Source of the DNA: Abelmoschus esculentus
Lineage: Eukaryota; Streptophyta; Magnoliopsida; Malvales; Malvaceae
DNA: 64,000 nucleotides
Direction: 5' to 3'
Assembly (NCBI GenBank): GCA_035048815.1
Contig: JAUCBN010000003.1
Location: forward strand, 26,520,001-26,584,000
In this document: positions 1 to 11,747 of the stretch, in pieces
Layout: every line of letters begins with the position of its first letter
Numbering within the stretch: the stretch's first letter is position 1
Translations under genes and position numbers: made by a program
Notes under the pieces: generated by a model
Told to the model about the DNA's origin: nothing
The model's input: only the letters and a program-made list of their open reading frames with translations
Database searches by the model: none

Positions 1-1114
1 TAAAACTGCTCAAGCGATGCATGGATAGAAATGTTAAAATATTTTAAAGAAAATACCTGGTTGAAGTCCCCTGTATGGTAAAGCACAACAGCCAAGAGAC
101 TGTATGCTCCTGCAGTCATCCGATTGTATGGACCACAAACCGACACGAGCTTTGAAAGTTCCTTCACAAAAATCGAATATTGGTTTAGATTGTTTCTGAT
201 ATTGCAGAAAGAATCAATAACATTTAAAACAACATACAGAGAGATACATGATCATACCTTAGTGCCATAATTGACTGCATCCTCCAATTTACCTTTATCC
301 AGAGAAGTCTTAGATGACTCCAATAGCGTACGCCCATCTGCCGATGAACATGCAACATGCTGCGGGGAAGAAACAATGTCAAACAAAGTCCAAAGCAAGA
401 ACTGCAAGACAATTATTTTCGAATGTTAAATTCCACTTAGTGATTTATTTACCTTGTATACAGGGACCATGCTTATGATATCAGACTTCCTAAAAGGAGA
501 TGGAGTATCCATGTCATAGTCCCTCGGCACAACCTCAAGCCCCACCTGAGAAATTATCATTTCGTTTAAAAAATGGAGAGGAAGAAGCATACATCTTAAG
601 ACGCCTCATACTATCGCAAGTTGATTGTACCTTATGCGACAATCCACGAAGAATGGAGAACTTTCTCAAGTCCTGACAGCTTTCTGATTTCCACTGCCAC
701 CCAAACCTCTTTGAAAGGAAGGTTTCCACCCATTTCCATTTTAATTTTTCATCATTAATGATATCTAGGTCACCATTTTCATTAGGCGGTCTTCCCAACA
801 ATATATTTAAACATGCTGCTATTGATGCGGCCATGTCATCAATACTATCAACTGAAGATACAACCGCCTGCAACACATGTTTGTAGGCTCGAACAACCAT
901 TTCATGTATACAGAGTGATTGTACATGAGGCAGCTTGTCTGCAAGCTCAACCTAAAATGATAGGAAAGAGGAAAAGATGGGGATAAGAGATGAGTAATTG
1001 GAAAATCAATAAGAAAGATGATGCATGTTCGATAATACTGAGATGGCTTATTTACCACACGCCCCAGAGAACACATCTGCAAACCCCTTGTATGCATAAA
1101 ATCTGTCAAACTCC
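1..1114 (-). pseudogene. REC/TSS-family (CLU-like) pseudogene, 3' portion, truncated by window edge
   Basis: This is the downstream part of a gene encoding a plant CLU-type protein of the REDUCED CHLOROPLAST COVERAGE / TSS family. These cytosolic proteins carry CLU and TPR regions, and REC influences how much cell volume chloroplasts occupy (known for the family). Exons read on the minus strand at about 1111-1056 (LTDFMHTRGLQMCSLGRV), 951-631 (VELADKLPHV, then KRFGWQWKSE, ending ILRGLSHK), 545-453 (VPRDYDMDTPSPFRKSD), 359-258 (HVACSSADGRTLLESSK) and about 161-57 (CGPYNRMTAGAYSLLAVV, the first TPR-like part). Each boundary has GT/AG signals in the right phase, except a weak acceptor near 162. 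This part looks undamaged and continues beyond base 1. The exon at 1111 is cut by a Copia element, and its other half resumes at 5259. Family assignment is firm; pseudogene status rests on the upstream parts. Confidence 0.85.
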
Positions 1115-1410
1115 GAGATTATATATATAGTATTGGTAGGAATTTGAGTTAAGATCTATTACTTAGAGATAATTTTAGTAGAATTAAAAGTCTTAAGTTA
1201 ATAGGATTAAAAGCCTAAAGTAATTAGGACTTCTAATCCTATTTAAAGTCTTATTCTAAAACCTATAAAAAGACATTAGCTTGCGTAAACAAAACCATTC
1301 ATTCAACAACAGAAAATCAATTATGTTTCTTCTTCCGTTTCACAAAAAGCTTAAATTTTTTTTTCAACATTATTTTATTTTTCCACAAAGTTGGAAGTTG
1401 ATTTTCTACA
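1115..1410 (+). repeat. 5' LTR of the Copia element
   Basis: The 296-bp left LTR matches 4961-5258 with about eleven substitutions and a small indel by eye (near 4% divergence). It ends in TTTTCTACA. The following tgatatcactc (1411-1421) resembles a degenerate initiator-Met tRNA primer-binding site (TGGTATCAGAGC). The first bases (expected TGT) appear eroded at the left junction, where ctcc runs straight into GAGATT. Confidence 0.9.
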
Positions 1411-4400
1411 TGATATCACTCTAATATCGATCCTAGTCCGAATTCTTAATGGGATTCCTTTCGACAACCTCTGAGATGTTACCCACAACAAAACAAACGG
1501 TTGGATTGGAGTTTTTTCAAGCAATTCCAGGTTCGACAGTAACCTGTGAAACAAATTTAGTTCTCGTGGAGGATAAAGGCATACAAAATATTTGTTCTCC
1601 TACTGCACTCTTTTCTTCTAAAGGTACATCAACATGGATCATCGACTCTGGAGCATCTGATCACATGACTGGTAACAGAAAATTATTCCTTAATTTTTTA
1701 GATTCATCTTCTAGAAGTTCTATTAAAACAGTCGATGGCTCTTTTTCTCTTATCAAAGGAAGTGGTTTGGTCCTCATTAATGATAACTTGTTGCTTGAAG
1801 ATGTTCTGTTTGTGCCTAATCTTGTCTGCAATCTTATCTCTGTTAGTAAACTCTCCAAGAATTTGAAGTGTTCATTACAGTTTACTGAATCTGATTGTTT
1901 TTTACACGCAATGAATTCGAGGAAAATGCTTGGCAATGTTAGCTTACAAAATGGTCTTTATGTCCTTCTCGATAATCAACCAACCGCCATACCAAATACT
2001 TCTTGTTCCTTTACTTCTTTAGGACAAATTGATAATATAATGTTATGACATTTTAGGTTAGGGCATCCTAATTTCCATTATCTTGCTAAATTATTCCCTA
2101 AATTGTTTGTTAATAAAAATTCAAGTTCTTTTAAATGTCATATATGTCCTCTTGCTAAACAGACAAAAGCATCTTATTTACCATCTTTCTACAAACTATC
2201 TCACCCTTTTTTATTGATTCATAGTGATGTTTGGGGTCCTTCTCGAGTGAAGAATGTAACTGGTAGTAGGTGGTTTGTCACTTTCATTGATGACCATAGT
2301 AGAATAACTTGGACATATTTGTTAAGAGATAAATCTGAAGTAGTCTCTGTTTTTGAGAAATTTTATCATATGGTAGAAACCCAATTTGGATGTAAAATTC
2401 AGATATTCAAATCTGATAATGGGAATGAATATTTTACCAAGTCATTGAGAGAATTTTTTAACAAAAAAGGGATTTTGCAAATAAGCATTTGTGTGGATAC
2501 ACCACAACAAAATAAGGTTGCAGAAAGAAAAAAAATAGACATTTGTTAGAGGTTACTAGGTCTTTGATGTTCACCAGTAACACTCCTAAGTATTTGTGGG
2601 GGGAGGCTTTATTAACTGTGACCTATCTCATTAATCGAATGCCTAGTAAGGTTTTGCAACATAGAACACCTAGAGCTGTTTTTTTAGAGTGTTACCCAAA
2701 TTTTATATCATTGTCATCTATTCTTCCTTTTAAAGTTTTTGGTTGCACTGTGTTTGTAAAAGATTCTGCTCCCTCTATGTCAAAAGTAGACCCTAGATCT
2801 TTGAAGTGTGTCTTGGTAGGGTATTCTTCACTTAAGAAGGGCTACAAATGTTATCATCCTCCTTCTCAATTTTTTTTTATTTCATTGGATCTCACCTTTT
2901 TTGAACATGAACCTTATTTCCACTCGACTAAAAATCAAGGAGAGAATAGTGATATTTTTCAGCCTTTCAAAAATCAGGTTTATTCTTCAGATTTATTTAT
3001 TAATAATCCTTTTTCATTTGAACCCAATAACTCTTCCACTTCTACACCTACAACTTTTTATCCTTCACCTATTGTTACTACTACTCAATTCTCACCTAAA
3101 CCTCCCTCACAAACTCATCAACCCTCTAAGCAATTGAAAGTTTACACCAGAAAACAGAAAACTATTCCAGAGACTATTTTGCAATCTGACACTTGCCAAG
3201 AATTGGACTTGAGTTTAGTTGCCAATGAGAATGATGGAGGTAATGTTCTAACTGAGATTCCTTCCTCGTTACTTGAGGTTGATGATTTACCAATTGCTAA
3301 AAGGAAAGGGATAAGAGAATGTACAAAGCATCCCATTCAAAGGTGTGTTGCTTATGGTAATCTAATGCCATCTTTCAAGGCTTTACAGCTTGCTTAGATA
3401 AAGAACAAATACCTAACACTATTGAGGAGGCTCTAAATGATTCTAAGTGAAGAAGAGCTGTTGAAGAGAAGATTGAAGCACTTGAAAAGAATGATACTTG
3501 GACCATTACAGATCTTCCGCAGGGCAAGAAACCAATTGGATGCAAGTGGGTGTTCTCCATAAAATACAACTCTGATGGTAGTATACAAAGGTATAAAGCA
3601 AGGTTGATAGCCAAAGGTTTTACTCAAACCTATGGAATTGATTATAATGAGACTTTTGCTCTTGTAGCTAAGTTAAATATAATTAGAGTTCTCTTAAGTT
3701 TGACAGTAAACAAAGACTAGATGCTACATCAACTTGGCATTAAGAATGTTTTTCTTAATGGAAAATTGGAAGAAGAAGTGTACATGAGAGTACCTTCGGG
3801 TTTGAAGTAGATAAAAGGTGATCAGAAAGTTTGTAGACTTAATAAATCCATCTATGGTTTGAAACAGTCGCCTAGAGCTTGGTTTGACAGATTCACCAAG
3901 GTAATTCTGAAAGCTGGATACAAACAATCCTTAGCAGATCACACACTCTTCATTAAGATATCCTCTAACAATAAAAGGGTTATTTTAATAGTGTATGTGG
4001 ACGACATAATTCTGACAGGTGATGATGAGGAAGAGATAAGTCACTTGAAAAGGTTATTAAATACAGAGTTTGAAACAAAAGACCTAAGAAAACTTAGATA
4101 CTTTCTAGGCATGAAGGTTGCTAGGTCGAGCAAAGGTTTAGTAATAAATCAAAGAAAATATATTCTTGATTTACTTAATGAAACTGGGATGCTAGGATGC
4201 AAACCAGTTGATACTCCCATGGAAGCAGGATTAAAATTTAGTAAAGATGACCCAAGCCATAAAGTTGATAAGGGTAAATTTCAAAGGTTAGTGGGAAAGT
4301 TAATTTATTTATCATTAACCAGACCAGATATTGTCTTTCCATTTAATGTTATCAGTCAACACATGACTGATCCAAGGGAGGATCACATGGAAGCTGCAAT

Positions 4401-4960
4401 TAGAATTTTGAGATACTTGAAAGGGACACCAGGGCATGGAATACTATTTAAAAAGACTCAAGAAAGTTCTATTCAGATTTTTTCAGATTCAAGCTGGGCA
4501 GGTGAACTGACAGAAAGAAGATCAACTAGTGGTTATTGTTCCTTTGTTTGGGGAAATCTAGTGACTTGGAGAAGTAAGAAACAAACAGTTGTATCTAGAA
4601 GCAGCGCTGAAGCAGAATATAGAACTTTAGCATTGGGAATGTGTGAAGGAATTTGGTTATTAAAGCTACTGAAAGAGCTAGATGTGAACCAAGAGGAAAA
4701 GTTCGAGATTTTTTGTGATAATCAGTCTGCCATACAAATTGCTCGAAATCCAGTTCATCATGATAGGACGAAACATGTAGAGATTGATAGACATTTTATC
4801 TCAGAAAAGATTACTAATGGGATAGTTTCTTTATCCTATGTTCCTACAGAAGAACAAGTGACAGACGTGTTTACAAAAGCATTACCAAAAACTTCATTCG
4901 ACAAGTTTCTATTCAAGTTGGGAATGTACAATATATATTCTCCAACTTGAGGGAGAGTGT

Positions 4961-5258
4961 GAGATTATATATATAGTATTGGTAAGAATTTGAGTTAGGA
5001 TCTATTACTTAGAGATAATTTTAGTAGAATTAAAAGTCTTAAGTTAATAGGATTAAAAGCCTAAAGTAATTAGGACTTCTAATCCTATTCAAAGTCTTAT
5101 TCTAAAGCCTATAAAAACACATTAGCTTGTGTAAACAAAACCATTCATTCAACAACAGAAAATCAATTATGTTTCTTTTTCCGTTTTACAAAAAGCTTAA
5201 ATTTTCTTTTTTCAATATTATTTTATTTTTCCACAAAGTTGGAAGTTAATTTTCTACA
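4961..5258 (+). repeat. 3' LTR of the Copia element
   Basis: The right LTR repeats 1115-1410. It is preceded by tgt (4958-4960), so the full LTR probably starts TGTGAGATT. Host exon sequence resumes immediately at 5259 with cttcc; the left flank ends in ctcc. These fit a 5-bp target duplication with one lost base. Confidence 0.9.
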
Positions 5259-6814
5259 CTTCCGTCAACTGGTGAAAGTTCAAAGGAGACAAAATCAGAC
5301 ACCTAAAAGATATGAAGTCATATCGGCCAAAAAATGTTAAGTACTAAAACATCTCAGAGAAAAAAAAATATTGATTGTAGAGGGGCTAACCAGTTTTGGA
5401 AGAGCAGTATCAGCATAGTATTTATGTGCCATTTCAATCAATTCATCAGGAGACTGGCATATGAACAAACAGAAATATTAATATAAAAAACTTATAAGCA
5501 GTGTCTTTTTCTGTCTTTCGAGAGAACGACATATAGAGAGAGCATCTAACCTTGAGGTGAAAGCCGGTTCCTGATTCTTTTAGTCTCAAATATGCTGCTT
5601 CAGGAATCAGTTTTTTCCACACCATTTCCATTTCTATTTCCTGGTCTTGCTTCTCCTGCTCCTTCTCATTACCAACTTCTGATTTCTTCTTCATATCAGG
5701 GTTGTTACCTGGAGAAACCTCCGTGATCTATTCATTTTTACAACCTTTGGTATCAATTTTTCTTTTTATTTCCTTCAGCAATGCACCCTGCTTTCCAAGA
5801 CCCTTCACAGCAGGCTCGGGCTTAACATCTTCATTTTTCTTAGAATCAGTTTTCTCGGAAGCTTGATTTTGAAGATGTTGCACCTAGCATGACCCTAGCT
5901 CCCATCTGATAGACTTAGAGTTATTAGAGGGTTCATTCTGCAACTTCTGCAAACTATCCTCTAGCAGTTTCCTCACCAAACCCCTAGCAGAATGCAAGTT
6001 CCCGATATCTGTACTCTGTGACCCTTGAGCCGATGCAGGTGTGGTTGACTTGTGCAAGAGCATCCTTAAGCTGAAAAGTAACAGCAAGAAAAGATACATT
6101 AACATCTCACAATCCTATATCTGACTTTGAATACATTTTATATGTTTCTAAATAAAGTGTGTGCACATTTTGCTCGAGTATGCATTCATATTTCGGTTCT
6201 TGTGTGTTTCAGATAGTGCATAACAATAAGAACAACTTGGTACTGATATGGACATGAGATGAGCTTGTCCTATTGACATTTAAAGCATTTGCCCCTCATT
6301 CGGGCTGGTCCTCGATGTTAATATCTTGAGGAATGGGGTTCCCCTCCCAATTTACCTCAGTCACAGCTTTTACTACAGCTGTATAGCCACAATGCCTTAC
6401 GACCACAACACCTAAAGTAGAAGTGTCCTACAAGACCAGAAAAAGAAGGTAAAGTTAGCAAATGCATAGCCTTTTTCTTAGTTCACCATTGTAATCATTC
6501 AACAAACACGGCTCACTCACATGAACAGTTGCACTCTCATCGACCGTTATGCCTTTAAGTAAATTTCTCCGAGTGAGCTCCTCTTGTGGCAATCCTAGAA
6601 CCCAACTCCCCTCACTTTTACAATCTAATTTCACACTTGCATCAGGAACATCTCTTGTCACATTAATTATCAAATCTCCCACCTTTTCTTCATGCAGAAC
6701 CGAAGTAGAAGGATCCTTTAAAGCATTCTGATTGATTTCAATGATGTTCTTGATTGCCTCGATCGCTTTAAAGCATGAAATGTTGACAAACAAACTATGG
6801 AGCATAAATGCTTT
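5259..6814 (-). pseudogene. REC/TSS-family pseudogene, middle portion
   Basis: Minus-strand exons continue the same gene. At 6814-6500 the residues include LLHSLFVNISCFKAIEAI and NLLKGITVDESATVH. About 6430-6280 reads GVVVVRHCGYTAVVK and PIPQDINIEDQPE, then an in-frame TGA at 6298-6296 where the family has a Gly. The following donor reads GA instead of GT near 6275. The exon from 6071 starts LRMLLHKSTTPASAQG and ends WELGSC with a TAG at 5886-5884 where the family has a Trp. The reading continues through KGLGKQGALLKEIKRK to another TAG at 5730-5728, then to LIPEAAYLRLKESGTGFHLK (about 5545). Next come DELIEMAHKYYADTALPKL (about 5455-5395) and DFVSFELSPVDGS, which breaks at the Copia right LTR. 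Three stops plus a lost donor make a functional full-length product unlikely. Confidence 0.88.
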
Positions 6815-8719
6815 TGTAACCCTAAAATTTATCTAATTTCTTAGAATAAAAGTTAGGGTTCACATTATAAAAACTTGATTTGCAAGCTAAGTTTTTATTA
6901 AAACAAATGATAAGAACAAATTATTTAAAATAGTTTATTATCAAACATACTAAAAACTTATCCAAATTAAATAAGGTTTAACCCAACATTAAACAATATA
7001 AAGTCTAGAAAGTCCGAAATAAAGTTTTGAATCCAAAGTTCATTACAAATAATGAAATATCCGAAAATAATAAAATAGTCTGAAAACTATGAAACATACA
7101 TAAATAGTCTGAAAGTAGAAATCTCCAAGTACCGAAGTAACCTAGGTCAAGGGCCTGAAACAAGAATCTGAGAGGGTGTAAGCTAGGGAGCCTAGTGTGT
7201 CTCTAGAGTACAGATAAACAGGATTTTAGAACAGTAAATGCAGATGATGCAGTGTATGCATGAAATGCACCCATCTCCGAACACCAACAGAAGAGTAGGT
7301 TCCTCTGAACCCCTCTAACTCCATCACACCAACAGAAGTGAAAACTCGACCCGAAGGTGAAGCCACTAATCAGAAGTGGTATCTCGACCCGCAGGTGAAG
7401 CCACTGAACAGAAGTGATAATCACTAACTTCCCCGTTCACATAATCTATCAGATGTAATGTATATGCATAAATAGTATCAGAATGCATGCATTACAATCT
7501 AATCAGGAGGCAAGCATATCATGTAGAAGTATCAAGAATGTGATGTCAGAATGATGCATTACCATACGGATTTAATAAAAAACGGAACATATTGAAAAAC
7601 AGAGTCAACAGAAGAGAACACACCTGAACAGAAAGCTCAACAACGATACTGACGTCGGCTGAACTCGACTCTACCACTAGAATGAGCAGGAGTAGAACCT
7701 ACGAATAATCATAGTCATTAGACTCTCTACTATACCACTCTACTGATAAGTACACTGAACCAAAATTAACTAAAACTCACGTGCGGGTCTTGAATGTTGT
7801 TAGACAGGAGGTCGTCCAGGAGGAAGAGGAGGCAGATGCTCAAGGTCGGAGTCCACGTCACCTGAATCAAACAGAAACTGATTCAGAATCCAAAACAGAT
7901 AACTTTCAAACAAACAATCGAACTTAAAAGCCCTAAAAACGACACTTCGGGTTCGAATTTTGAAAAACGGACAGCGCTATCGGACTCAGGTCATCGAAAA
8001 ACATAAAGTGGGCTCGGGTTGAAAAAGTCAACGCTGACGTCAGCATGGTCAACACTGACGTCAGCATAGGACGTCATCAGGTCAATGCTGACGTTAGCAG
8101 TGACGTTAGCATGACGTCAGCGGGTCACGGGTTGGGTCAGATTTCGGGTCGGATGGGTCAGATTTCGGGTCGGGTCGGACATGGGCTTGGGATGGATTTT
8201 CCCGAGAAAATCTGGAAAAATTCCAGATCTCTCTAGTCTAATTCGATTGTTTTTTTTGACGTTTTGAACCCCTATTCGAATCGATTTAAAACCGAACTAA
8301 AACTCCCCTAACAGATTCGATTCAAACAAAACTTACAACACCTATCAAACCAAAGATCAGAATCGAAACGAAAAGAAAGAAAACTTATCGACTACACACA
8401 CTCGAAGGGGCTGAAACGCGAAAACAACAAGGAAGGAGAAGGGAAAGAACGGAAAAGGGAACTGGATTTTGTTTATAAAACAAGAAACTAAAAGGGAATG
8501 AATCCCGCACAGAATCGAATCAGCTCAGGGAAGGAAAGTTTCCAAAACAAAGGGGTAAATTGCACAAGAAGGGTCTAAACTTTTAAAAGTTTAAAACGGA
8601 GTCTTCAGTTTCCAGAAATTACAAATTGGTCCCTGATTTCAGATTTTAAAATCCCCAAATTTTAGGGTACAAAGCTAAGGATTTTGGTTCGAATTGGGAA
8701 AAACGTTTGGGGTGTTACA
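6815..8719 (-). mobile_element. Solo LTR, Ty3/Gypsy Tekay/Del-like, in a host exon
   Basis: A 1905-bp insertion is bounded by TGTAACCC at the left and GGTGTTACA at the right. It is flanked by a perfect 5-bp direct repeat gcttt (6810-6814 and 8720-8724). The 5-bp target duplication, TG...CA ends and absence of any polyprotein indicate a solo LTR left by LTR-LTR recombination. Read on the minus strand it starts TGTAACACCCC, a start I associate with Tekay/Del chromovirus LTRs. It contains a short internal duplication (7335-7410, cgaccc..aggtgaagccac repeated) and a cluster of TGACGTCA palindromes (8035-8119). It splits the REC-like exon between DRKA (right) and FMLHSLF (left). The LTR class is established by structure; the lineage is inference. 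Confidence 0.85.
8031..8120. promoter_or_regulatory. Cluster of TGACGTCA (as-1/C-box-like) motifs inside the solo LTR
   Basis: Three perfect TGACGTCA palindromes (8035-8042, 8056-8063, 8112-8119), one GACGTCA (8070-8076) and two TGACGTTA (8089-8096, 8101-8108) lie within 90 bp. TGACG motifs are binding sites for plant TGA-type bZIP factors (known). A regulatory role in this LTR is inference. Confidence 0.45.
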
Positions 8720-11700
8720 GCTTTCCTATCTCGTGTTTGCCTCTCTTCTGCTGTTTTGCAAGGCATAGCTGCCAAAATCGCAAACTCTTTCGCCCATTGT
8801 CTATTGTCATGTTTACCATCTCTTCCCTGTCCACCCCTATTTCCTCCCCAATTTTCATCTTCCACCGGAAGTGGGGGAAAAGCCGACGGATTATCCACTA
8901 CCGTAGGAGTAACAACCCATGAATTAGCCCGAAAACCATAAGGAAGGTTGCCAAACTGAATTTTAAATATAAAAACAAAACAAAATAAAAGTGAGTTCCA
9001 AACCAACTGCTCTAAATCATATCAAAATGCAGCAATTCGATCGAAAATCTTACTTTATTATGCTCGATGAAAGCTTTCATAAGAGCCTTGTATGCCTGCA
9101 AGAAGAATTAGCAGTCCTTAAACTGAATAAAATTTTCATAGAGAATTAAACAAGTTCAAAGAGATGCAATGGAACTTATAGCATTAAAGACCCTGCTAAT
9201 CTGCTGCAGCAGAGTGACCAGAAAGTGACATAGAAGCTGTCGCTTTCCGGCCGGGTAAAACCCTTTCCGGGAAGCAATTACGGTCACCGATTTCCCACTA
9301 TAAACTCGAACCTACATTTTTAAGTTGGATTTCATAGAATCTAATTACCCCACATTTTCTAAAACTCTAAAAATGAAATAAGAACATCAAATTAAAAAAT
9401 CCAACTTACATCAATTTGAAAGAAATCATCTACTGTTTTATCCTTTAGGAATGGACGATTGGATCTTCTAATATCTGTAAAAATCAAATAAAAAAAGAAT
9501 ATCAACATCTATATAAACCAAAAGAGAAAGGAGGAAGTAGAAAAAAAAAATTACATTGAACAGGAGGAGTGAGATGAGAAAAGGAGAAGAAATCATAGAA
9601 CTGGCCGAGCTGCGGTGGAGGACACATTGACACCGCCGCAGTAGCGTCAGTTTTTTCCTTTGCCTTGGAGTTATCGGGAGATTCACCACCATGGGTTGGA
9701 CCATTGTTGACGGCAGCCGATTCTTTAGGACTGGTTCTACCAGCAGATTTCGGCGAACTGAAGGAGGTTATGCAGGAGACAATGTTGAGGAGCCGTCGGA
9801 TGTGCGCAACGACTAGTTCCTCCGTGTAATCCTCTGTATAAAAAACAAATCTTTTCCAAGTTAAAAGACGACCAGATAAAGAAACCAAAAAAATCAACAG
9901 CAGAATCAGATAAGAAACCTTGGATGACAGACAGATGACAAGGTTTAAGCGAGACAATGTTGACGGAATCCTTGAGTTGATTTCCTCGTACCTGTAGAAC
10001 AAATTCTTACAAAGCGGGTGAGTCTCGGTGCAGCAGTTGGCCAAAGAAGACAAGTTTAGAAATTTGAACAAAAAAAGTTCAATATTTTATGTGTGTTTTC
10101 TTCTCATACTATTTTGATAAATTTTAGTACTTGTCTGCAACCTCAACCTGATAGTGGCAGATGTAATAAGGGCAGACCGCCATTAATGAACTGGTAAAAG
10201 CTTCTCTGCAGCTTTGGTGTATTGCATGTTTCTTTATCTAAATTTAACGGTGGATGGCGTAGTTACAAGCAGGGGTGATAATGAGCCGAGTCAGGCCAGG
10301 TTCAGTTCGGATCGACTCAAAAATAGATATATCTAGGTTTGGTTCGATTCGAGATTCGTCGAACTTAAAATTTTAAACGCAAAAATAATATTGCTGCCCA
10401 AATCGAATTTGAACCCAAGTCGAATTCACTTGAGCTAAACTTTAATCGAGTTTTAATCGAATTTAACCCGAATAACTCGCGAACTGGTCAATTCATTATC
10501 ACCCCTAGTTACAAGTACTAAATTAGAAAGGTACACTAATATTATTTTCCTGGCAAAGTTTCGTTTTTTTTACCTCGCGAGTTAGAGAGAAGTTTGTCAA
10601 ATGGCATGTCTCCACGTGGACCGCTAAAAGCTTTCTTACATCCAAGATCTTGTCTGAAGATATCCCCTACAGTAATGAAAATGGAAAATGAAAATGTCAA
10701 CCTCGAAAAATATATACTTGAAAAATAAAAATCATCATCATCTTAAACTCTATAAATATATACTTTAAAAATAAAAATCATCACCATCTTAAATTCTATT
10801 TTCATGAATAAATATAAAAAAATAATAATGAATTTTAATTTTAATTCATCCGTAATTAAAAAATACAAAAGATTAAAGATAAATAATTTAATTTCACAAT
10901 TAAAAACGGAGAGATTTCTTAAAAAACAATTATCATCATCCTAGATTCCATTTTTATTGATAAAAATCAAAACTTTTTTTTAAAAAATAATTATAATTAA
11001 GGATAAAGTCACGATATAGGGTCAAAGGTAAAATATAAATATTTAAAAATTAAGATAAATTTATAAATAAATTATTTTTGAAAAAAATAAATAAAAAATC
11101 TCTATGGGTAGGGTGGGATTATCCTTTACCATGTTCATGTAGCTCCGTTTATGATTATAATTCTAATACTACCTAGAAACGAGGAAGAAAAAAAGTGAAA
11201 AAAATAGGTATTCTTAGTATATATAGAACTCATGACATAATAAAATAAAAATATATATTGAATATTCGAACAAATATATTTTTACTCAAATAAAGATCAA
11301 ACTTTGCTTTTACAATTAAAAATTAAAATAAATAACTATCGTACCGTATTTTATGATCGTAAAAATTATAAATTTATTATAATAAATTTGAAATTTTTGA
11401 ATATGTTTTAAAATAACAAATAGATAATAAAAGTAGTGAGGGAATGGAATTTGATACCTTGAGAGTAACTTTGGATTCTTCAGGTATTTCAACTGTAATT
11501 TCAATACAGTAGGCAAAACTGTACAGAACAAAACATGGAGGCGATAAGGTTTTAAAATGCAAGAATCCAGGAAGAGAAGTTTTGAACCATGCATAAACGA
11601 TAAGGTTATTTTCTTGTGGTTTTCATTTTCTCGGCAACCAAACAGAATATCATACAGAAAGAGAGTCAAGAGTTAACCTCTCTCTTCTTTCTTCTTCTTC

Positions 11701-11747
11701 TCTCCCTTGGCTTTGTGTGCTTTCGTCTTGCCTGTCTTAGGAGCCAT
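8720..11747 (-). pseudogene. REC/TSS-family pseudogene, 5' portion including the start codon
   Basis: The ATG is at 11747-11745 and opens MAPKTGKTKAHKAKGEKKKK, the typical basic N-terminus of TSS/REC proteins, with a donor near 11682. Exon 2 (about 11545-11455) reads EITVEIPEESKVTLK but needs a one-base shift from the preceding VLPTV, so it is frameshifted. The next exon (about 10060-9930) is badly eroded and recovers at GNQLKDSVNIVSLKPCHLS. Then come DYTEELVVAHIRRLL to FYDFFSFSHLTPPVQ (about 9830-9556), RRSNRPFLKDKTVDDFFQID (about 9478-9400), VTVIASRKGFYPAGKRQLL to LLQQISRVFNA (about 9310-9182), YKALMKAFIEHNK (9095-9055) and FGNLPYGFRANSWVV to CKTAEERQTRDRKA (about 8957-8720). The last exon is cut by the solo LTR. 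Large AT-rich introns between 10.1 and 11.4 kb hold a hAT-like MITE. Confidence 0.85.
10270..10507. repeat. hAT-type MITE (238 bp) with 8-bp target duplication
   Basis: The ends are inverted copies: caggggtgataatgag at the left, ttcattatcacccct at the right. The insertion is flanked by a perfect 8-bp direct repeat gttacaag (10262-10269 and 10508-10515). An 8-bp duplication with (C/T)AGGGGTG ends is the hAT signature. There is no coding capacity. Related copies lie at 18594-19103 and 62966-63344. Confidence 0.85.

Larger units (their letters stand above)
1115..5258 (+). mobile_element. Ty1/Copia LTR retrotransposon, degraded, gag missing
   Basis: Two near-identical LTRs flank a Copia-order polyprotein remnant. 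From left to right: aspartic protease (WIIDSGASDHMTGN, about 1637-1680), GAG-pre-integrase zinc region (2050-2170), integrase core (HSDVWGP near 2221; SDNGNEYF near 2413), reverse transcriptase (YVDDIILTGDD near 3991) and RNase H (SRSSAEAEYR near 4597). The order protease-integrase-RT-RNaseH defines Copia. The leader-to-protease distance is only about 230 bp, so the gag region is absent. The coding region is broken: an in-frame stop at 2046-2048, a frameshift near 2535-2545, a stop at 3397 and more stops up to 3860. The last 363 codons (3859-4950) are open. A polypurine tract (gagggagag) precedes the right LTR. The element is inserted in a coding exon of the minus-strand REC-like gene. It looks non-autonomous. 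Confidence 0.95.

Noticed and set aside
8045..9006. Possible independent small genes around the solo LTR
   Set aside because: 8045-8236 lies wholly within the LTR, and 8684-8941 on the plus strand is antisense to a recognisable REC-like exon.
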